Shown: in pieces, positions 17,999-27,621 of the stretch
Position numbering within the stretch: position 1 is the first letter of the stretch
Layout of the letters: the number at the start of each line of letters is the position of its first letter
Assembly: GCF_000315485.1 (NCBI RefSeq)
Contig: NZ_JH992940.1
Location: forward strand, 124,001 to 188,000
DNA from: Bacteroides oleiciplenus YIT 12058
Lineage (GTDB): Bacteria > Bacteroidota > Bacteroidia > Bacteroidales > Bacteroidaceae
Length of the DNA: 64,000 bases
Direction: 5' to 3'
Made by a program: the position numbers and the translations under genes
Notes under the pieces: generated by a model
Seen by the model: the letters and a program-made list of their open reading frames with translations, nothing else
Told to the model about the DNA's origin: nothing
The model's database searches: none

Positions 17999-19843
17999 AT
18001 GTGTGGAATAGTAGGCTATATTGGTCAAAGAAAAGCCTACCCCATTCTTATCAAGGGATTGAAGCGATTGGAGTATCGTGGATATGATAGTGCAGGGGTA
18101 GCATTAATCAGTGATAACCGACAATTAAACGTGTACAAAACGAAAGGTAAGGTTTCGGAACTGGAAACTTTCGTTACTCAAAAAGATATTTCCGGTAACA
18201 TCGGAATTGCCCATACCCGTTGGGCTACGCACGGGGAACCTTGTTCCGCTAACGCCCATCCTCATTATTCTTCCTCCGAACGTTTCGCTCTCATCCACAA
18301 CGGCATCATCGAAAACTACGCCGTTCTCAAAGAAAAACTTCAAGCCAAAGGCTATTCATTCAAAAGCAGTACAGACACTGAGGTACTGGTGCAACTGATA
18401 GAATTCATCCAGAAATCCAGAAACATTGATTTGCTGACTGCCGTGCAACTGGCCTTGCGCGAGGTGATAGGCGCTTATGCTATTGCCGTACTGGATAAAG
18501 ACAACCCGGATGAGATTATTGCCGCCCGCAAGAGCAGTCCGCTGGTGGTGGGTATCGGTGAAGATGAATTCTTCCTGGCTTCGGATGCTACGCCCATCGT
18601 GGAATATACGGACAAAGTGGTGTATCTGGAAGATGAAGAGATTGCCGTGATACGTCGCGGGGAGCAACTGAAAGTGGTGAACCTGAAAAATGTGGAGTGT
18701 CCTCACGAAGTGAAGACGGTGGCACTGAACCTAGGGCAGTTGGAGAAGGGCGGATATCCGCACTTTATGCTGAAGGAGATTTTTGAGCAACCCGATTGCA
18801 TTCACGACTGTATGCGCGGACGCATCAATGTGGAGCATACGAATGTGGTGCTTTCCGCCGTGATAGATTATAAAGAACGCTTGCTGGCGGCTAAACGCTT
18901 CGTTATCGTGGCGTGCGGCACTTCCTGGCACGCTGCCCTCATCGGGAAACATCTGATAGAAAGCCTTTGCCGCATACCGGTGGAGGTGGAGTATGCTTCG
19001 GAGTTCCGCTACCGCGACCCGGTGATTGATAGCAACGATGTAGTGATTGCAATCTCACAAAGTGGGGAGACGGCGGATACATTGGCTGCTGTGGAGTTGG
19101 CACGGAGTCGTGGAGCGTTTATTTACGGCATTTGCAATGCTATCGGTTCATCTATTCCGAGGGCTACACACACAGGCTCTTACATCCACGTGGGGCCGGA
19201 AATCGGCGTAGCATCTACCAAGGCATTTACGGGACAGGTGACTGTGCTTACCATGCTGGCATTGACGCTTGCCAAAGAGAAAAACACCATAGGTGAGGAG
19301 CAGTATCTTGCCATCGTAGAGGAATTGAACCGCATCCCCGACAAAATGAAAGAGGTGCTGGAACTGAACAAGGATATTGCTGAGCTTTCCAAGATATTCA
19401 CTTATGCCCATAACTTCATTTATCTGGGGCGTGGTTATTCCTATCCCGTAGCCCTGGAAGGTGCATTGAAACTGAAGGAAATCTCTTATATTCATGCCGA
19501 AGGGTATCCGGCTGCTGAGATGAAGCACGGACCTATCGCACTGGTGGATGCGGAGATGCCGGTGGTGGTGATTGCTACGCAGAACGGGCTTTATGAGAAA
19601 GTACTGAGTAATATTCAGGAGATAAAGGCGCGCAAGGGCAAAGTGATTGCTCTGGTAACGAAAGGGGATACGGTCATCAGTAAGATTGCCGATACTTGTA
19701 TTGAGCTGCCGGAAACAATTGAGTGTCTCGACCCGTTGATTACTACGGTACCCTTGCAATTACTGGCTTATCACATTGCCGTGTGTAAAGGCATGGATGT
19801 GGATCAGCCCCGTAATCTGGCGAAAAGCGTAACTGTTGAATAA
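17999..19843 (+). CDS. glmS: glutamine-fructose-6-phosphate aminotransferase (isomerising)
   Basis: 614 aa from the ATG at 17999, which gives MCGIVGYIG with the catalytic Cys2. An upstream in-frame ATG would bury this cysteine and is rejected. The glutaminase domain has EYRGYDSAG and HTRWATHG. Two SIS sugar-isomerase domains follow, with CGTSWHAAL and SQSGETADT in the first. The conserved AEGYPAAEMKHGPIAL and C-terminal NLAKSVTVE close the protein. It makes glucosamine-6-phosphate, the entry point to peptidoglycan and LPS amino sugars. It is the first gene of a plus-strand run of glutamine-dependent enzymes. Confidence 0.97.
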   Translation: MCGIVGYIGQRKAYPILIKGLKRLEYRGYDSAGVALISDNRQLNVYKTKGKVSELETFVTQKDISGNIGIAHTRWATHGEPCSANAHPHYSSSERFALIHNGIIENYAVLKEKLQAKGYSFKSSTDTEVLVQLIEFIQKSRNIDLLTAVQLALREVIGAYAIAVLDKDNPDEIIAARKSSPLVVGIGEDEFFLASDATPIVEYTDKVVYLEDEEIAVIRRGEQLKVVNLKNVECPHEVKTVALNLGQLEKGGYPHFMLKEIFEQPDCIHDCMRGRINVEHTNVVLSAVIDYKERLLAAKRFVIVACGTSWHAALIGKHLIESLCRIPVEVEYASEFRYRDPVIDSNDVVIAISQSGETADTLAAVELARSRGAFIYGICNAIGSSIPRATHTGSYIHVGPEIGVASTKAFTGQVTVLTMLALTLAKEKNTIGEEQYLAIVEELNRIPDKMKEVLELNKDIAELSKIFTYAHNFIYLGRGYSYPVALEGALKLKEISYIHAEGYPAAEMKHGPIALVDAEMPVVVIATQNGLYEKVLSNIQEIKARKGKVIALVTKGDTVISKIADTCIELPETIECLDPLITTVPLQLLAYHIAVCKGMDVDQPRNLAKSVTVE

Positions 19844-19936
19844 TAGATTCATGCAGAATAGATGCTAAACTCTATAAACTCTGTATTTTAATTGCTAAAT
19901 TCGCATTTGCAAAACTTATAAACAATAACGTATAAG

Positions 19937-21820
19937 ATGGAAGAACTGAAGCATGAATGTGGCGTCGCCATGATACGCCTGTTGAAACCTCTGGAATACT
20001 ACGAACAGAAGTATGGCACATGGATGTACGGTTTGAACAAACTCTATCTCTTGATGGAGAAACAGCATAACCGCGGACAGGAAGGTGCAGGACTGGCTTG
20101 CGTAAAGCTGGAAGCCAATCCCGGTGAAGAATACATGTTTCGCGAGCGTGCACTCGGTTCGAGCGCCATTACCGAAATATTCGATACGGTGCAGAGCAAC
20201 TTTAAAGATTTGACAAAAGAACAATTGCACGATGCAGAATATGCAAAGAGCGTACTTCCCTTTGCAGGTGAGGTTTACATGGGACACCTGCGTTATTCCA
20301 CTACCGGGAAGAGCGGCATTTCTTATGTGCATCCTTTTCTGAGGCGGAACAACTGGCGTGCGAAGAATCTTGCCCTTTGCGGCAATTTCAATATGACGAA
20401 CGTGGACGAGATTTTTGCCCGTATCACTGCCATAGGCCAGCATCCGCGCAAGTATGCCGATACTTACATCATGCTTGAACAGGTGGGCCATCGCCTCGAC
20501 CGTGAGGTAGAGCGCCTCTTCAACCTTGCCGAAGCCGAAGGACTGACGGGCATGGGTGTGACCCATTATATTGAAGACCACATCGACCTGGCAAACGTGC
20601 TTCGCACTTCAAGCAAAGAGTGGGACGGGGGCTACGTGATATGCGGACTGACCGGAAGCGGCGAGACTTTCGCCGTACGTGACCCGTGGGGTATCCGTCC
20701 GGCATTCTGGTATCAGGACGAAGAAATAGCGGTGCTTGCCAGTGAGCGTCCTGTGATACAGACCGCCCTCAATGTGCCGGCAGGCAGCGTTAAAGAACTG
20801 ATGCCGGGACAGGCTTTGCTGATAAACAAGGCGGGCAAGTTGCGTACCACACAAATCAACAAGGTGCGCGAACTGAAACCCTGCTCTTTCGAGCGCATCT
20901 ACTTCTCCCGGGGCAGCGATGTGGACATCTACAAGGAACGTAAACTATTAGGTGAGAAACTGGTACCTAACATCCTGAAAGCCATCAATAACGATGTAGA
21001 TCATACCGTTTTTTCATTCATCCCGAACACAGCGGAGGTTGCCTTTTACGGCATGCTTCAGGGACTGGATGATTACCTGAATGAAGAGAAGGTGCGGCGG
21101 ATAGCCTCATTGGGACATAGCCCCAACCTGGAAGAACTGGAACAGATACTTTCCCGCCGCATCCGCAGTGAGAAGGTTGCCATCAAGGATATCAAGCTTC
21201 GCACATTCATCGCAGAGGGGAACAGCCGGAACGACTTGGCTGCGCACGTGTATGATATTACTTACGGCAGTCTTGTGCCGGGTGTGGATAATCTTGTCAT
21301 CATCGACGACAGCATTGTGCGTGGAACAACGCTTAAACAAAGCATTATCGGCATCCTCGACCGCTTGAATCCGAAGAAGATTGTGATTGTTTCTTCTTCT
21401 CCGCAGGTGCGTTACCCCGACTACTACGGCATAGACATGGCGAAAATGAGCGAATTTATCGCTTTCAAGGCTGCCATCGAGTTGCTGAAAGACCGGGATA
21501 TGAAAGATGTGATTGCCGCCGCTTATCGCAAGTCGAAAGACCAGGTGGGAGTGCCGAAGGAACAGATGGTGAACTACGTGAAGGAAATCTATGCGCCCTT
21601 CACCGATGAGGAAATCTCTGCCAAGATGGTGGAACTGCTGACGCCTGCGGGAACGAAGGCCAAAGTGGAAATCGTGTACCAGCCTTTGCAGGGACTGCAT
21701 GAAGCATGCCCCAAGCATCGGGGCGACTGGTACTTCAGTGGTGATTATCCCACGCCGGGCGGGGTGAAGCTGCTGAACAATGCATTTATTGATTATATAG
21801 AACAAGTCTATCAATTTTAA
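19937..21820 (+). CDS. amidophosphoribosyltransferase-like protein (PurF family, long form)
   Basis: 627 aa. The class II amidotransferase nucleophile is in KHECGVAMIRL (Cys8), so a short propeptide must be cleaved. NRGQEGAGLACV and the GHLRYSTTGKSG region follow. The phosphoribosyltransferase half has the PRPP loop VIIDDSIVRGTTLK and VSSSPQVRYPDYYGIDM. This fits PurF, which makes phosphoribosylamine from PRPP and glutamine. It is about 120 aa longer than E. coli PurF and carries an extra C-terminal part ending near GDWYFSGDYPTPGG. Bacteroides genomes usually hold a shorter canonical purF as well, so this may be a paralogue with a shifted role; I leave the symbol blank. Confidence 0.85.
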   Translation: MEELKHECGVAMIRLLKPLEYYEQKYGTWMYGLNKLYLLMEKQHNRGQEGAGLACVKLEANPGEEYMFRERALGSSAITEIFDTVQSNFKDLTKEQLHDAEYAKSVLPFAGEVYMGHLRYSTTGKSGISYVHPFLRRNNWRAKNLALCGNFNMTNVDEIFARITAIGQHPRKYADTYIMLEQVGHRLDREVERLFNLAEAEGLTGMGVTHYIEDHIDLANVLRTSSKEWDGGYVICGLTGSGETFAVRDPWGIRPAFWYQDEEIAVLASERPVIQTALNVPAGSVKELMPGQALLINKAGKLRTTQINKVRELKPCSFERIYFSRGSDVDIYKERKLLGEKLVPNILKAINNDVDHTVFSFIPNTAEVAFYGMLQGLDDYLNEEKVRRIASLGHSPNLEELEQILSRRIRSEKVAIKDIKLRTFIAEGNSRNDLAAHVYDITYGSLVPGVDNLVIIDDSIVRGTTLKQSIIGILDRLNPKKIVIVSSSPQVRYPDYYGIDMAKMSEFIAFKAAIELLKDRDMKDVIAAAYRKSKDQVGVPKEQMVNYVKEIYAPFTDEEISAKMVELLTPAGTKAKVEIVYQPLQGLHEACPKHRGDWYFSGDYPTPGGVKLLNNAFIDYIEQVYQF

Positions 21821-21825
21821 CGAAA

Positions 21826-21875
21826 TAGTGTTTAGTGATAAGTGATTAACGTTAATCACTTATCACTAAACACTA
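21826..21875. repeat. perfect 50-bp palindrome of TTTAGTGATAAG words before carA
   Basis: The two 25-nt halves (21826-21850 and 21851-21875) are exact reverse complements with no loop. It fills most of the gap between the purF-like gene and carA and ends 13 bp before the carA ATG. The same word family lies between gltD and asnB. It would form a cruciform or a very strong RNA hairpin just before a start codon. Confidence 0.92.
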
Positions 21876-21888
21876 ATCACTAACTAAC

Positions 21889-22965
21889 ATGAGAAATGTA
21901 ACTCTTATCCTCGACGACGGGAGCCGCTTCCACGGCAAGTCGTTTGGCTACGAAAAGCCGGTAGCGGGAGAGGTGGTTTTCAACACAGCTATGTCGGGGT
22001 ATCCCGAAAGCCTGACAGACCCCTCGTATGCCGGACAGTTGATGACGCTCACTTATCCGTTGGTGGGCAATTATGGTGTACCGCCTTTCACTATCGAATC
22101 GAACGGGCTGGCTACTTTCATGGAGAGTGAACGCATTCATGCGGAAGCCATCATTGTAAGCGATTATTCGGAAGACTTTAGTCACTGGAACGCTGTGGAG
22201 AGCCTTAGCGACTGGTTGAAACGCGAACAGGTGCCGGGCATCACGGGCATCGATACGCGCGAACTGACGAAGGTGCTGCGTGAACATGGTGTAATGATGG
22301 GCAAGATTGTTTTTGACGATGAACCGGAGAATGCACCTGAAGCCATTTATGCTGGGGTGAACTATGTGGATAAAGTGAGTTGCAAAGAGGTGATCCGCTA
22401 CAATGAAGGGGCGGGCAAGAAAAAAGTGGTACTGGTGGATTGCGGTGTGAAAACCAACATCATCCGCTGCCTGCTGAAAAGGGATGTGGAAGTCATCCGT
22501 GTGCCCTGGGATTATGATTACAACGGATTGGAATTCGACGGACTTTTCATCAGCAACGGTCCGGGCGATCCGGATACATGCGATGCTGCTGTGCAGAATA
22601 TCCGTAAGGCGATGGAAAATGAAAAGTTGCCCATCTTCGGGATTTGTATGGGAAACCAGTTGCTGAGCAAGGCAGGCGGAGCAAAGATTTATAAACTGAA
22701 GTATGGTCATCGCAGCCACAACCAGCCGGTGCGTATGGTGGGCACGGAGCGTTGTTTCATTACTTCGCAGAACCACGGTTATGCAGTGGACAACAACACG
22801 CTGACTGAGGACTGGGAACCGCTGTTCATCAATATGAACGATGGCTCCAACGAGGGTATCAGGCATAAAAAGAACCCCTGGTTTTCTGCACAGTTCCACC
22901 CGGAAGCTGCCAGCGGACCGACGGACACGGAGTTCTTGTTTGATGAGTTTGTGAAACTATTATAA
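21889..22965 (+). CDS. carA: carbamoyl-phosphate synthase small subunit
   Basis: 358 aa glutaminase subunit. The N-terminal CPSase small-chain domain begins TLILDDGSRFHGKSFG, with the GMSGYPESLTDPSY-type region (here AMSGYPESLTDPSY). The class I amidotransferase domain has the nucleophile in FGICMGNQLL and the His-Glu pair in SAQFHPEAASGP. It supplies ammonia to CarB for carbamoyl phosphate, used in pyrimidine and arginine synthesis. It lies 10 bp upstream of carB. Confidence 0.96.
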   Translation: MRNVTLILDDGSRFHGKSFGYEKPVAGEVVFNTAMSGYPESLTDPSYAGQLMTLTYPLVGNYGVPPFTIESNGLATFMESERIHAEAIIVSDYSEDFSHWNAVESLSDWLKREQVPGITGIDTRELTKVLREHGVMMGKIVFDDEPENAPEAIYAGVNYVDKVSCKEVIRYNEGAGKKKVVLVDCGVKTNIIRCLLKRDVEVIRVPWDYDYNGLEFDGLFISNGPGDPDTCDAAVQNIRKAMENEKLPIFGICMGNQLLSKAGGAKIYKLKYGHRSHNQPVRMVGTERCFITSQNHGYAVDNNTLTEDWEPLFINMNDGSNEGIRHKKNPWFSAQFHPEAASGPTDTEFLFDEFVKLL

Positions 22966-22975
22966 GATAAAGACA

Positions 22976-25900
22976 ATGAAAGAAAACAATATAAAGAAAG
23001 TCCTGTTGCTCGGTTCCGGTGCACTGAAAATCGGTGAAGCAGGTGAGTTCGATTACTCCGGCAGCCAGGCGCTCAAAGCGTTGAAAGAGGAAGGTATTCA
23101 TACCGTCCTTATCAACCCCAATATTGCCACTGTGCAGACTTCGGAAGGAGTTGCCGACCAGATTTACTTCCTGCCCGTCACCCCGTATTTCGTGGAAAAA
23201 GTCATTGCGAAAGAGAAACCGGATGGCATCATGCTTGCATTCGGCGGCCAAACAGCACTGAATTGCGGGGTTGCCCTCTACAAAGAAGGCATCTTCGAAA
23301 AATACGACGTGAAAGTGCTTGGCACCCCCGTACAAGCCATTATCGACACAGAAGACCGTGAAATTTTTGTTCAGAAACTCAATCAGATACATGTAAAGAC
23401 CATCCAAAGCGAAGCTGTGGAAAATGCTGCTGATGCCCGCCGTGCTGCTGCCACGTTGGGCTATCCGGTCATTGTCCGCGCTGCCTACGCACTTGGCGGA
23501 CTGGGTTCCGGCTTCTGCGACAATGAGGAAGAACTGAACGTGCTGGTTGAAAAGGCCTTCTCCTTCTCTCCGCAGGTGCTCGTTGAGAAATCACTGCGTG
23601 GCTGGAAGGAAGTGGAGTATGAGGTGGTGCGCGACCGCTTCGACAACTGCATCACCGTCTGCAACATGGAGAACTTCGACCCGCTGGGTATTCATACGGG
23701 AGAATCCATCGTTATTGCCCCCTCACAGACGCTTTCAAATACCGATTATCATAAGCTGCGCGAACTGGCTATCCGCATCATCCGTCACATAGGTATTGTA
23801 GGAGAGTGCAATGTGCAGTATGCCTATGACCCCGAAAGTGAAGATTACCGGGTGATTGAGGTGAACGCCCGCTTGAGCCGTTCTTCGGCTTTGGCCTCTA
23901 AGGCTACGGGGTATCCGCTTGCCTTTGTTGCCGCCAAGCTCGGACTCGGTTATGGTCTGTTCGACCTGAAGAACTCTGTGACAAAAACCACAAGTGCTTT
24001 CTTTGAACCTGCGCTGGACTATGTAGTCTGCAAAATCCCCCGTTGGGATTTGGGCAAGTTCCATGGAGTGGACAAGGAACTCGGTTCTTCGATGAAGTCC
24101 GTAGGAGAGGTGATGGCTATCGGACGTACTTTTGAAGAAGCTATTCAGAAAGGATTAAGAATGATAGGGCAGGGCATGCACGGTTTCGTAGAGAACAAGG
24201 AACTCGTCATTGCCGATATAGATAAGGCGCTGCGCGAACCGACGGACAAGCGCATCTTTGTTATTTCAAAGGCTTTCCGCGCCGGATACACCGTAGACCA
24301 GGTGCACGAACTGACGAAGATTGACAAATGGTTTCTGGAGAAGCTGATGAACATCATGAATACCAGCAAGGAACTGGAACAATGGAGCAAGAACCACAAA
24401 CAGATTTCAGAACTGCCTCTGGAATTGCTGAAAAAAGCAAAAGTACAAGGCTTCTCCGATTTCCAGATTGCCCGTGCCATTGGCTACGAGGGAGATATGG
24501 AAGACGGCATTCTCTATGTACGCAACCATCGCAAGAGTGTTGGTATCCTCCCTGTGGTGAAGCAAATCGATACCCTTGCAGCAGAGTACCCTGCACAGAC
24601 CAATTATCTGTATCTGACGTATAGCGGCGTTGCTAACGATGTCCGTTATCTGGGCGACCGCAAATCCATTGTTGTTCTCGGCTCCGGTGCATATCGTATC
24701 GGTTCTTCCGTGGAATTTGACTGGTGTGGCGTGCAGGCATTGAATACCATCCGTAAAGAGGGCTATCGCAGCGTCATGATTAACTATAACCCCGAAACCG
24801 TATCTACGGATTACGATATGTGCGACCGTCTCTACTTCGACGAGCTCACCTTTGAACGTGTGATGGATATCCTCGAATTGGAAAATCCACATGGGGTCAT
24901 TGTTTCTACGGGAGGTCAGATACCAAACAACCTCGCCCTGCGTCTGGATGCACAGAATGTGCCTATCCTCGGAACTTCCGCTAAAAGCATCGACAATGCC
25001 GAAGACCGTGAGAAGTTCTCCGCTATGCTGGATCGTATCGGCGTAGACCAGCCACGCTGGCGCGAACTTACGAGTATGGACGATATTAACGAATTTGTGG
25101 AAGAAGTGGGTTTTCCGGTATTGGTGCGTCCGTCTTATGTGCTCTCCGGTGCGGCAATGAACGTCTGCTCCAATCAGGAAGAACTGGAACGTTTCCTTCA
25201 GCTTGCTGCCAATGTATCGAAGAAGCATCCGGTTGTTGTCAGCCAGTTCATTGAGCATGCCAAGGAAGTGGAAATGGACGCTGTGGCACAGAACGGTGAA
25301 ATTGTTGCCTATGCCATCTCCGAACATATTGAGTTTGCCGGTGTGCACTCTGGTGATGCAACCATACAGTTCCCGCCACAGAAGCTCTATGTGGAGACAG
25401 TGCGCCGCATCAAGCGCATCAGCCGCGAGATTGCACGGGAACTGAATATCTCCGGCCCGTTCAATATCCAGTATCTGGCTCGTGAGAATGATATCAAGGT
25501 GATTGAGTGTAACTTGCGTGCTTCGCGTAGTTTCCCGTTCGTCAGCAAGGTGCTGAAGATTAATCTTATTGAACTGGCAACGAAGGTGATGCTGGGACTT
25601 CCGGTAGAAAAGCCAAACAAGAATCTCTTTGAACTGGATTATGTAGGCATCAAGGCAAGCCAGTTCTCTTTCAATCGCTTGCAAAAAGCAGACCCGGTGT
25701 TGGGTGTGGATATGGCATCTACGGGAGAAGTGGGTTGTATCGGAAGCGATACGTCCTGCGCTGTGCTGAAAGCCATGCTCTCAGTTGGTTACCGTATTCC
25801 GAAGAAGAACATTCTTCTTTCTACGGGTACGCCGAAACAGAAAGTGGATATGCTTTCTGCCGCCCGTATGTTGCAGAAGAAGGGATATAAGATTTTCGCC

Positions 25901-26209
25901 ACAGGCGGTTCCAGCAACTTCCTTACAGAGAATGGGGTGGAAAATACCCGCGTTTACTGGCCCAGCGAGCCGGAAAATCATCCGCAGGCACTGGATATGC
26001 TGCACAATAAGGAGATTGATATGGTAGTGAATATTCCGAAGAACCTCACCGCAGGCGAGTTGGACAACGGTTATAAAATACGCCGTGCTGCCATTGACCT
26101 TAATGTGCCGCTGATTACGAATGCCCGTCTGGCAAGCGCTTTCATCAATGCTTTCTGTACGATGAGTGTGGATGATATTGCGATTAAGTCGTGGGAAGAG
26201 TACAAATAG
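22976..26209 (+). CDS. carB: carbamoyl-phosphate synthase large subunit
   Basis: 1077 aa, full length. Two homologous ATP-grasp halves are visible. The first starts KKVLLLGSGALKIGEAGEFD and the second near residue 560 with IVVLGSGAYRIGSSVEFDW. Each half has its own EVEVN-type metal and ATP residues (YRVIEVNARLSRSSALAS and IKVIECNLRASRSFPFVS). The C-terminal MGS-like regulatory domain (FATGGSSNFLTENGV) is present. Together with CarA it makes carbamoyl phosphate from bicarbonate, ATP and glutamine nitrogen. Confidence 0.97.
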   Translation: MKENNIKKVLLLGSGALKIGEAGEFDYSGSQALKALKEEGIHTVLINPNIATVQTSEGVADQIYFLPVTPYFVEKVIAKEKPDGIMLAFGGQTALNCGVALYKEGIFEKYDVKVLGTPVQAIIDTEDREIFVQKLNQIHVKTIQSEAVENAADARRAAATLGYPVIVRAAYALGGLGSGFCDNEEELNVLVEKAFSFSPQVLVEKSLRGWKEVEYEVVRDRFDNCITVCNMENFDPLGIHTGESIVIAPSQTLSNTDYHKLRELAIRIIRHIGIVGECNVQYAYDPESEDYRVIEVNARLSRSSALASKATGYPLAFVAAKLGLGYGLFDLKNSVTKTTSAFFEPALDYVVCKIPRWDLGKFHGVDKELGSSMKSVGEVMAIGRTFEEAIQKGLRMIGQGMHGFVENKELVIADIDKALREPTDKRIFVISKAFRAGYTVDQVHELTKIDKWFLEKLMNIMNTSKELEQWSKNHKQISELPLELLKKAKVQGFSDFQIARAIGYEGDMEDGILYVRNHRKSVGILPVVKQIDTLAAEYPAQTNYLYLTYSGVANDVRYLGDRKSIVVLGSGAYRIGSSVEFDWCGVQALNTIRKEGYRSVMINYNPETVSTDYDMCDRLYFDELTFERVMDILELENPHGVIVSTGGQIPNNLALRLDAQNVPILGTSAKSIDNAEDREKFSAMLDRIGVDQPRWRELTSMDDINEFVEEVGFPVLVRPSYVLSGAAMNVCSNQEELERFLQLAANVSKKHPVVVSQFIEHAKEVEMDAVAQNGEIVAYAISEHIEFAGVHSGDATIQFPPQKLYVETVRRIKRISREIARELNISGPFNIQYLARENDIKVIECNLRASRSFPFVSKVLKINLIELATKVMLGLPVEKPNKNLFELDYVGIKASQFSFNRLQKADPVLGVDMASTGEVGCIGSDTSCAVLKAMLSVGYRIPKKNILLSTGTPKQKVDMLSAARMLQKKGYKIFATGGSSNFLTENGVENTRVYWPSEPENHPQALDMLHNKEIDMVVNIPKNLTAGELDNGYKIRRAAIDLNVPLITNARLASAFINAFCTMSVDDIAIKSWEEYK

Positions 26210-26222
26210 ACTATACAAGACT

Positions 26223-26429
26223 ATGTCGGACGATGAAAGAAAAGAACTAAGTCGTAAACTGCATTATGGCCTGGCATTGGCTGAGCGGAGAATGCTTGAA
26301 GAGAAAGCCCTGCGGAATGAGGATGTGATACAGGGAACATCAGATGGGCAGATTAAAGCTGTGCCGGCACGGAGGCTATTGCGCAAGATGTATGGCAAGT
26401 CATCAGAAATTAAAGTCAATAAGGAATAA
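26223..26429 (+). CDS. small hypothetical protein downstream of carB
   Basis: 68 aa from ATG 26223 (MSDDERKELSRKLHYGLALA). It is charged, probably helical, with no signal peptide or membrane segment. It starts 13 bp after carB and ends before a strong terminator, so it is likely the last gene of the glmS-to-carB transcription unit. The sequence contains LRNEDVIQGTSDGQIKAVPA. I do not recognise the family. Confidence 0.65.
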   Translation: MSDDERKELSRKLHYGLALAERRMLEEKALRNEDVIQGTSDGQIKAVPARRLLRKMYGKSSEIKVNKE

Positions 26430-26453
26430 ATATCCTTTTTGATAAATTGTAGA

Positions 26454-26500
26454 ATAGCCTCCGTTGCATTGTGAAAGATGCAACGGGGGCTATTTATTTT
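26454..26500 (+). terminator. intrinsic terminator after the carB operon
   Basis: AATAGCCTCCGTTGCAT and ATGCAACGGGGGCTATT form a stem of about 16 bp with a short loop, followed by TTATTTTAT. It separates the amidotransferase operon from fucR. Confidence 0.9.
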
Positions 26501-26561
26501 ATATGTTGCAAAACATACGCCTCTTTCTTCCTGATTTCAAATAAATAACCTTACTTTGCGC

Positions 26562-26576
26562 CAGCACAGTTCAGCA
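26562..26576 (+). promoter_or_regulatory. candidate FucR operator upstream of fucR
   Basis: CAGCACAGTTCAGCA lies 45 bp before the fucR start and is repeated exactly at 27622-27636 before fucI. The word CAGCACAGTT continues as a second tandem copy to 26581. Repetition before the regulator gene and before the first structural gene fits an autoregulated GntR-type repressor. The assignment is an inference. Confidence 0.6.
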
Positions 26577-26620
26577 CAGTTGACTTTGCTACTCTAATCC
26601 TTGATTAAACCTGTATCAGT

Positions 26621-27601
26621 ATGAAAACAATTTTCAGCCAACAGACAACGAAGGTAAAACAACTGGCCGACCTCATCAGCCAGGATATCTCTATGGGGCG
26701 CTATAAGACGGATACCGCTCTGCCTTCCATCAATCAGTTGAGCCATGATTATAAAGTTTCCCGCGACACGGTGTTCAAGGCATTTATCGACCTGAAAGAG
26801 CGGGGAATTATAGATTCTACACCAGGTAAGGGCTATTATGTAGTCAATCGGCAAAAGAATATCCTACTCCTGCTTGATGAATATTCCCCTTTTAAGGACA
26901 CACTCTATAACAGCTTTGTCCGCCGCCTTTCTGCTCAATATAAGGTAGATCTTTGGTTCCATCAATATAATGAATCATTATTCAACGCCCTGCTTCGCGA
27001 TTCCATCGGGCGGTATAATAAGTATGTTGTGATGAACTTCGACAATGAAAAATTCTCTCCATATCTCTATAAGATAGATGCTTCCCGATTGTTACTGCTC
27101 GATTTCGGACGGTTCGACAAACGGGAGTATTCCTACATCTGTCAGGACTTTGGCGAGGCGTTCTACGGGGCAATGTCTCAATTGTCCGACAGGTTGCAGC
27201 GCTATCGCCGGCTTATTCTTTTTCTGCCGAAAGAGAGTAAGCATCCTAAAGAGACATGCGAATACTTCAAGAAATTCTGTATTGATAATCGTCTGGATTA
27301 TACCGTTATAGAGACAATGGATGAACAAGAGGTACATGCCGGAGAAGTTTATATTGCCATCCGGCAGGTGGATGTTGTGGAGATCGTGAAGAGAAGCCGT
27401 GCCGCAGGGCTGACGTGCGGGGAAGACTTTGGTCTGATAGCCTACAACGATACCCCTGCTTACGAAGTGATTGATAAAGGAATTACAGCCATGAGCGTAG
27501 ACTGGAAAGAGATGGGTACCATGACGGCGGACTTTATTCTGACAGGTAAGCCCGTGCAAGTATATTTGCCAACAAAAATTCATTTTAGAGGCTCCTTATA
27601 G
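26621..27601 (+). CDS. fucR: GntR-family transcriptional regulator of the fucose operon
   Basis: 326 aa. An N-terminal GntR winged helix (ALPSINQLSHDYKVSRDTVFKAFIDLKERGII, then STPGKGYYVV) is followed by a sugar-binding, LacI/periplasmic-type effector domain. That domain includes the late segment GLIAYNDTPAYEVIDKGITA, as in FucR of Bacteroides. From its place at the head of the fuc genes it should respond to L-fucose or a fucose intermediate and repress the operon. The two CAGCACAGTTCAGCA sites flanking it are the obvious binding-site candidates. Confidence 0.88.
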   Translation: MKTIFSQQTTKVKQLADLISQDISMGRYKTDTALPSINQLSHDYKVSRDTVFKAFIDLKERGIIDSTPGKGYYVVNRQKNILLLLDEYSPFKDTLYNSFVRRLSAQYKVDLWFHQYNESLFNALLRDSIGRYNKYVVMNFDNEKFSPYLYKIDASRLLLLDFGRFDKREYSYICQDFGEAFYGAMSQLSDRLQRYRRLILFLPKESKHPKETCEYFKKFCIDNRLDYTVIETMDEQEVHAGEVYIAIRQVDVVEIVKRSRAAGLTCGEDFGLIAYNDTPAYEVIDKGITAMSVDWKEMGTMTADFILTGKPVQVYLPTKIHFRGSL

Positions 27602-27621
27602 TCTTTTTTATGAAATGATTT

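Noticed and set aside
21880..22899. Open frame (339 codons) antisense to carA
   Set aside because: A shadow of carA; no motif, and it would start inside the gene on the other strand.
24407..25684. Long open frame (425 codons) antisense to carB
   Set aside because: The opposite strand is an unmistakable CarB and the antisense translation is featureless.
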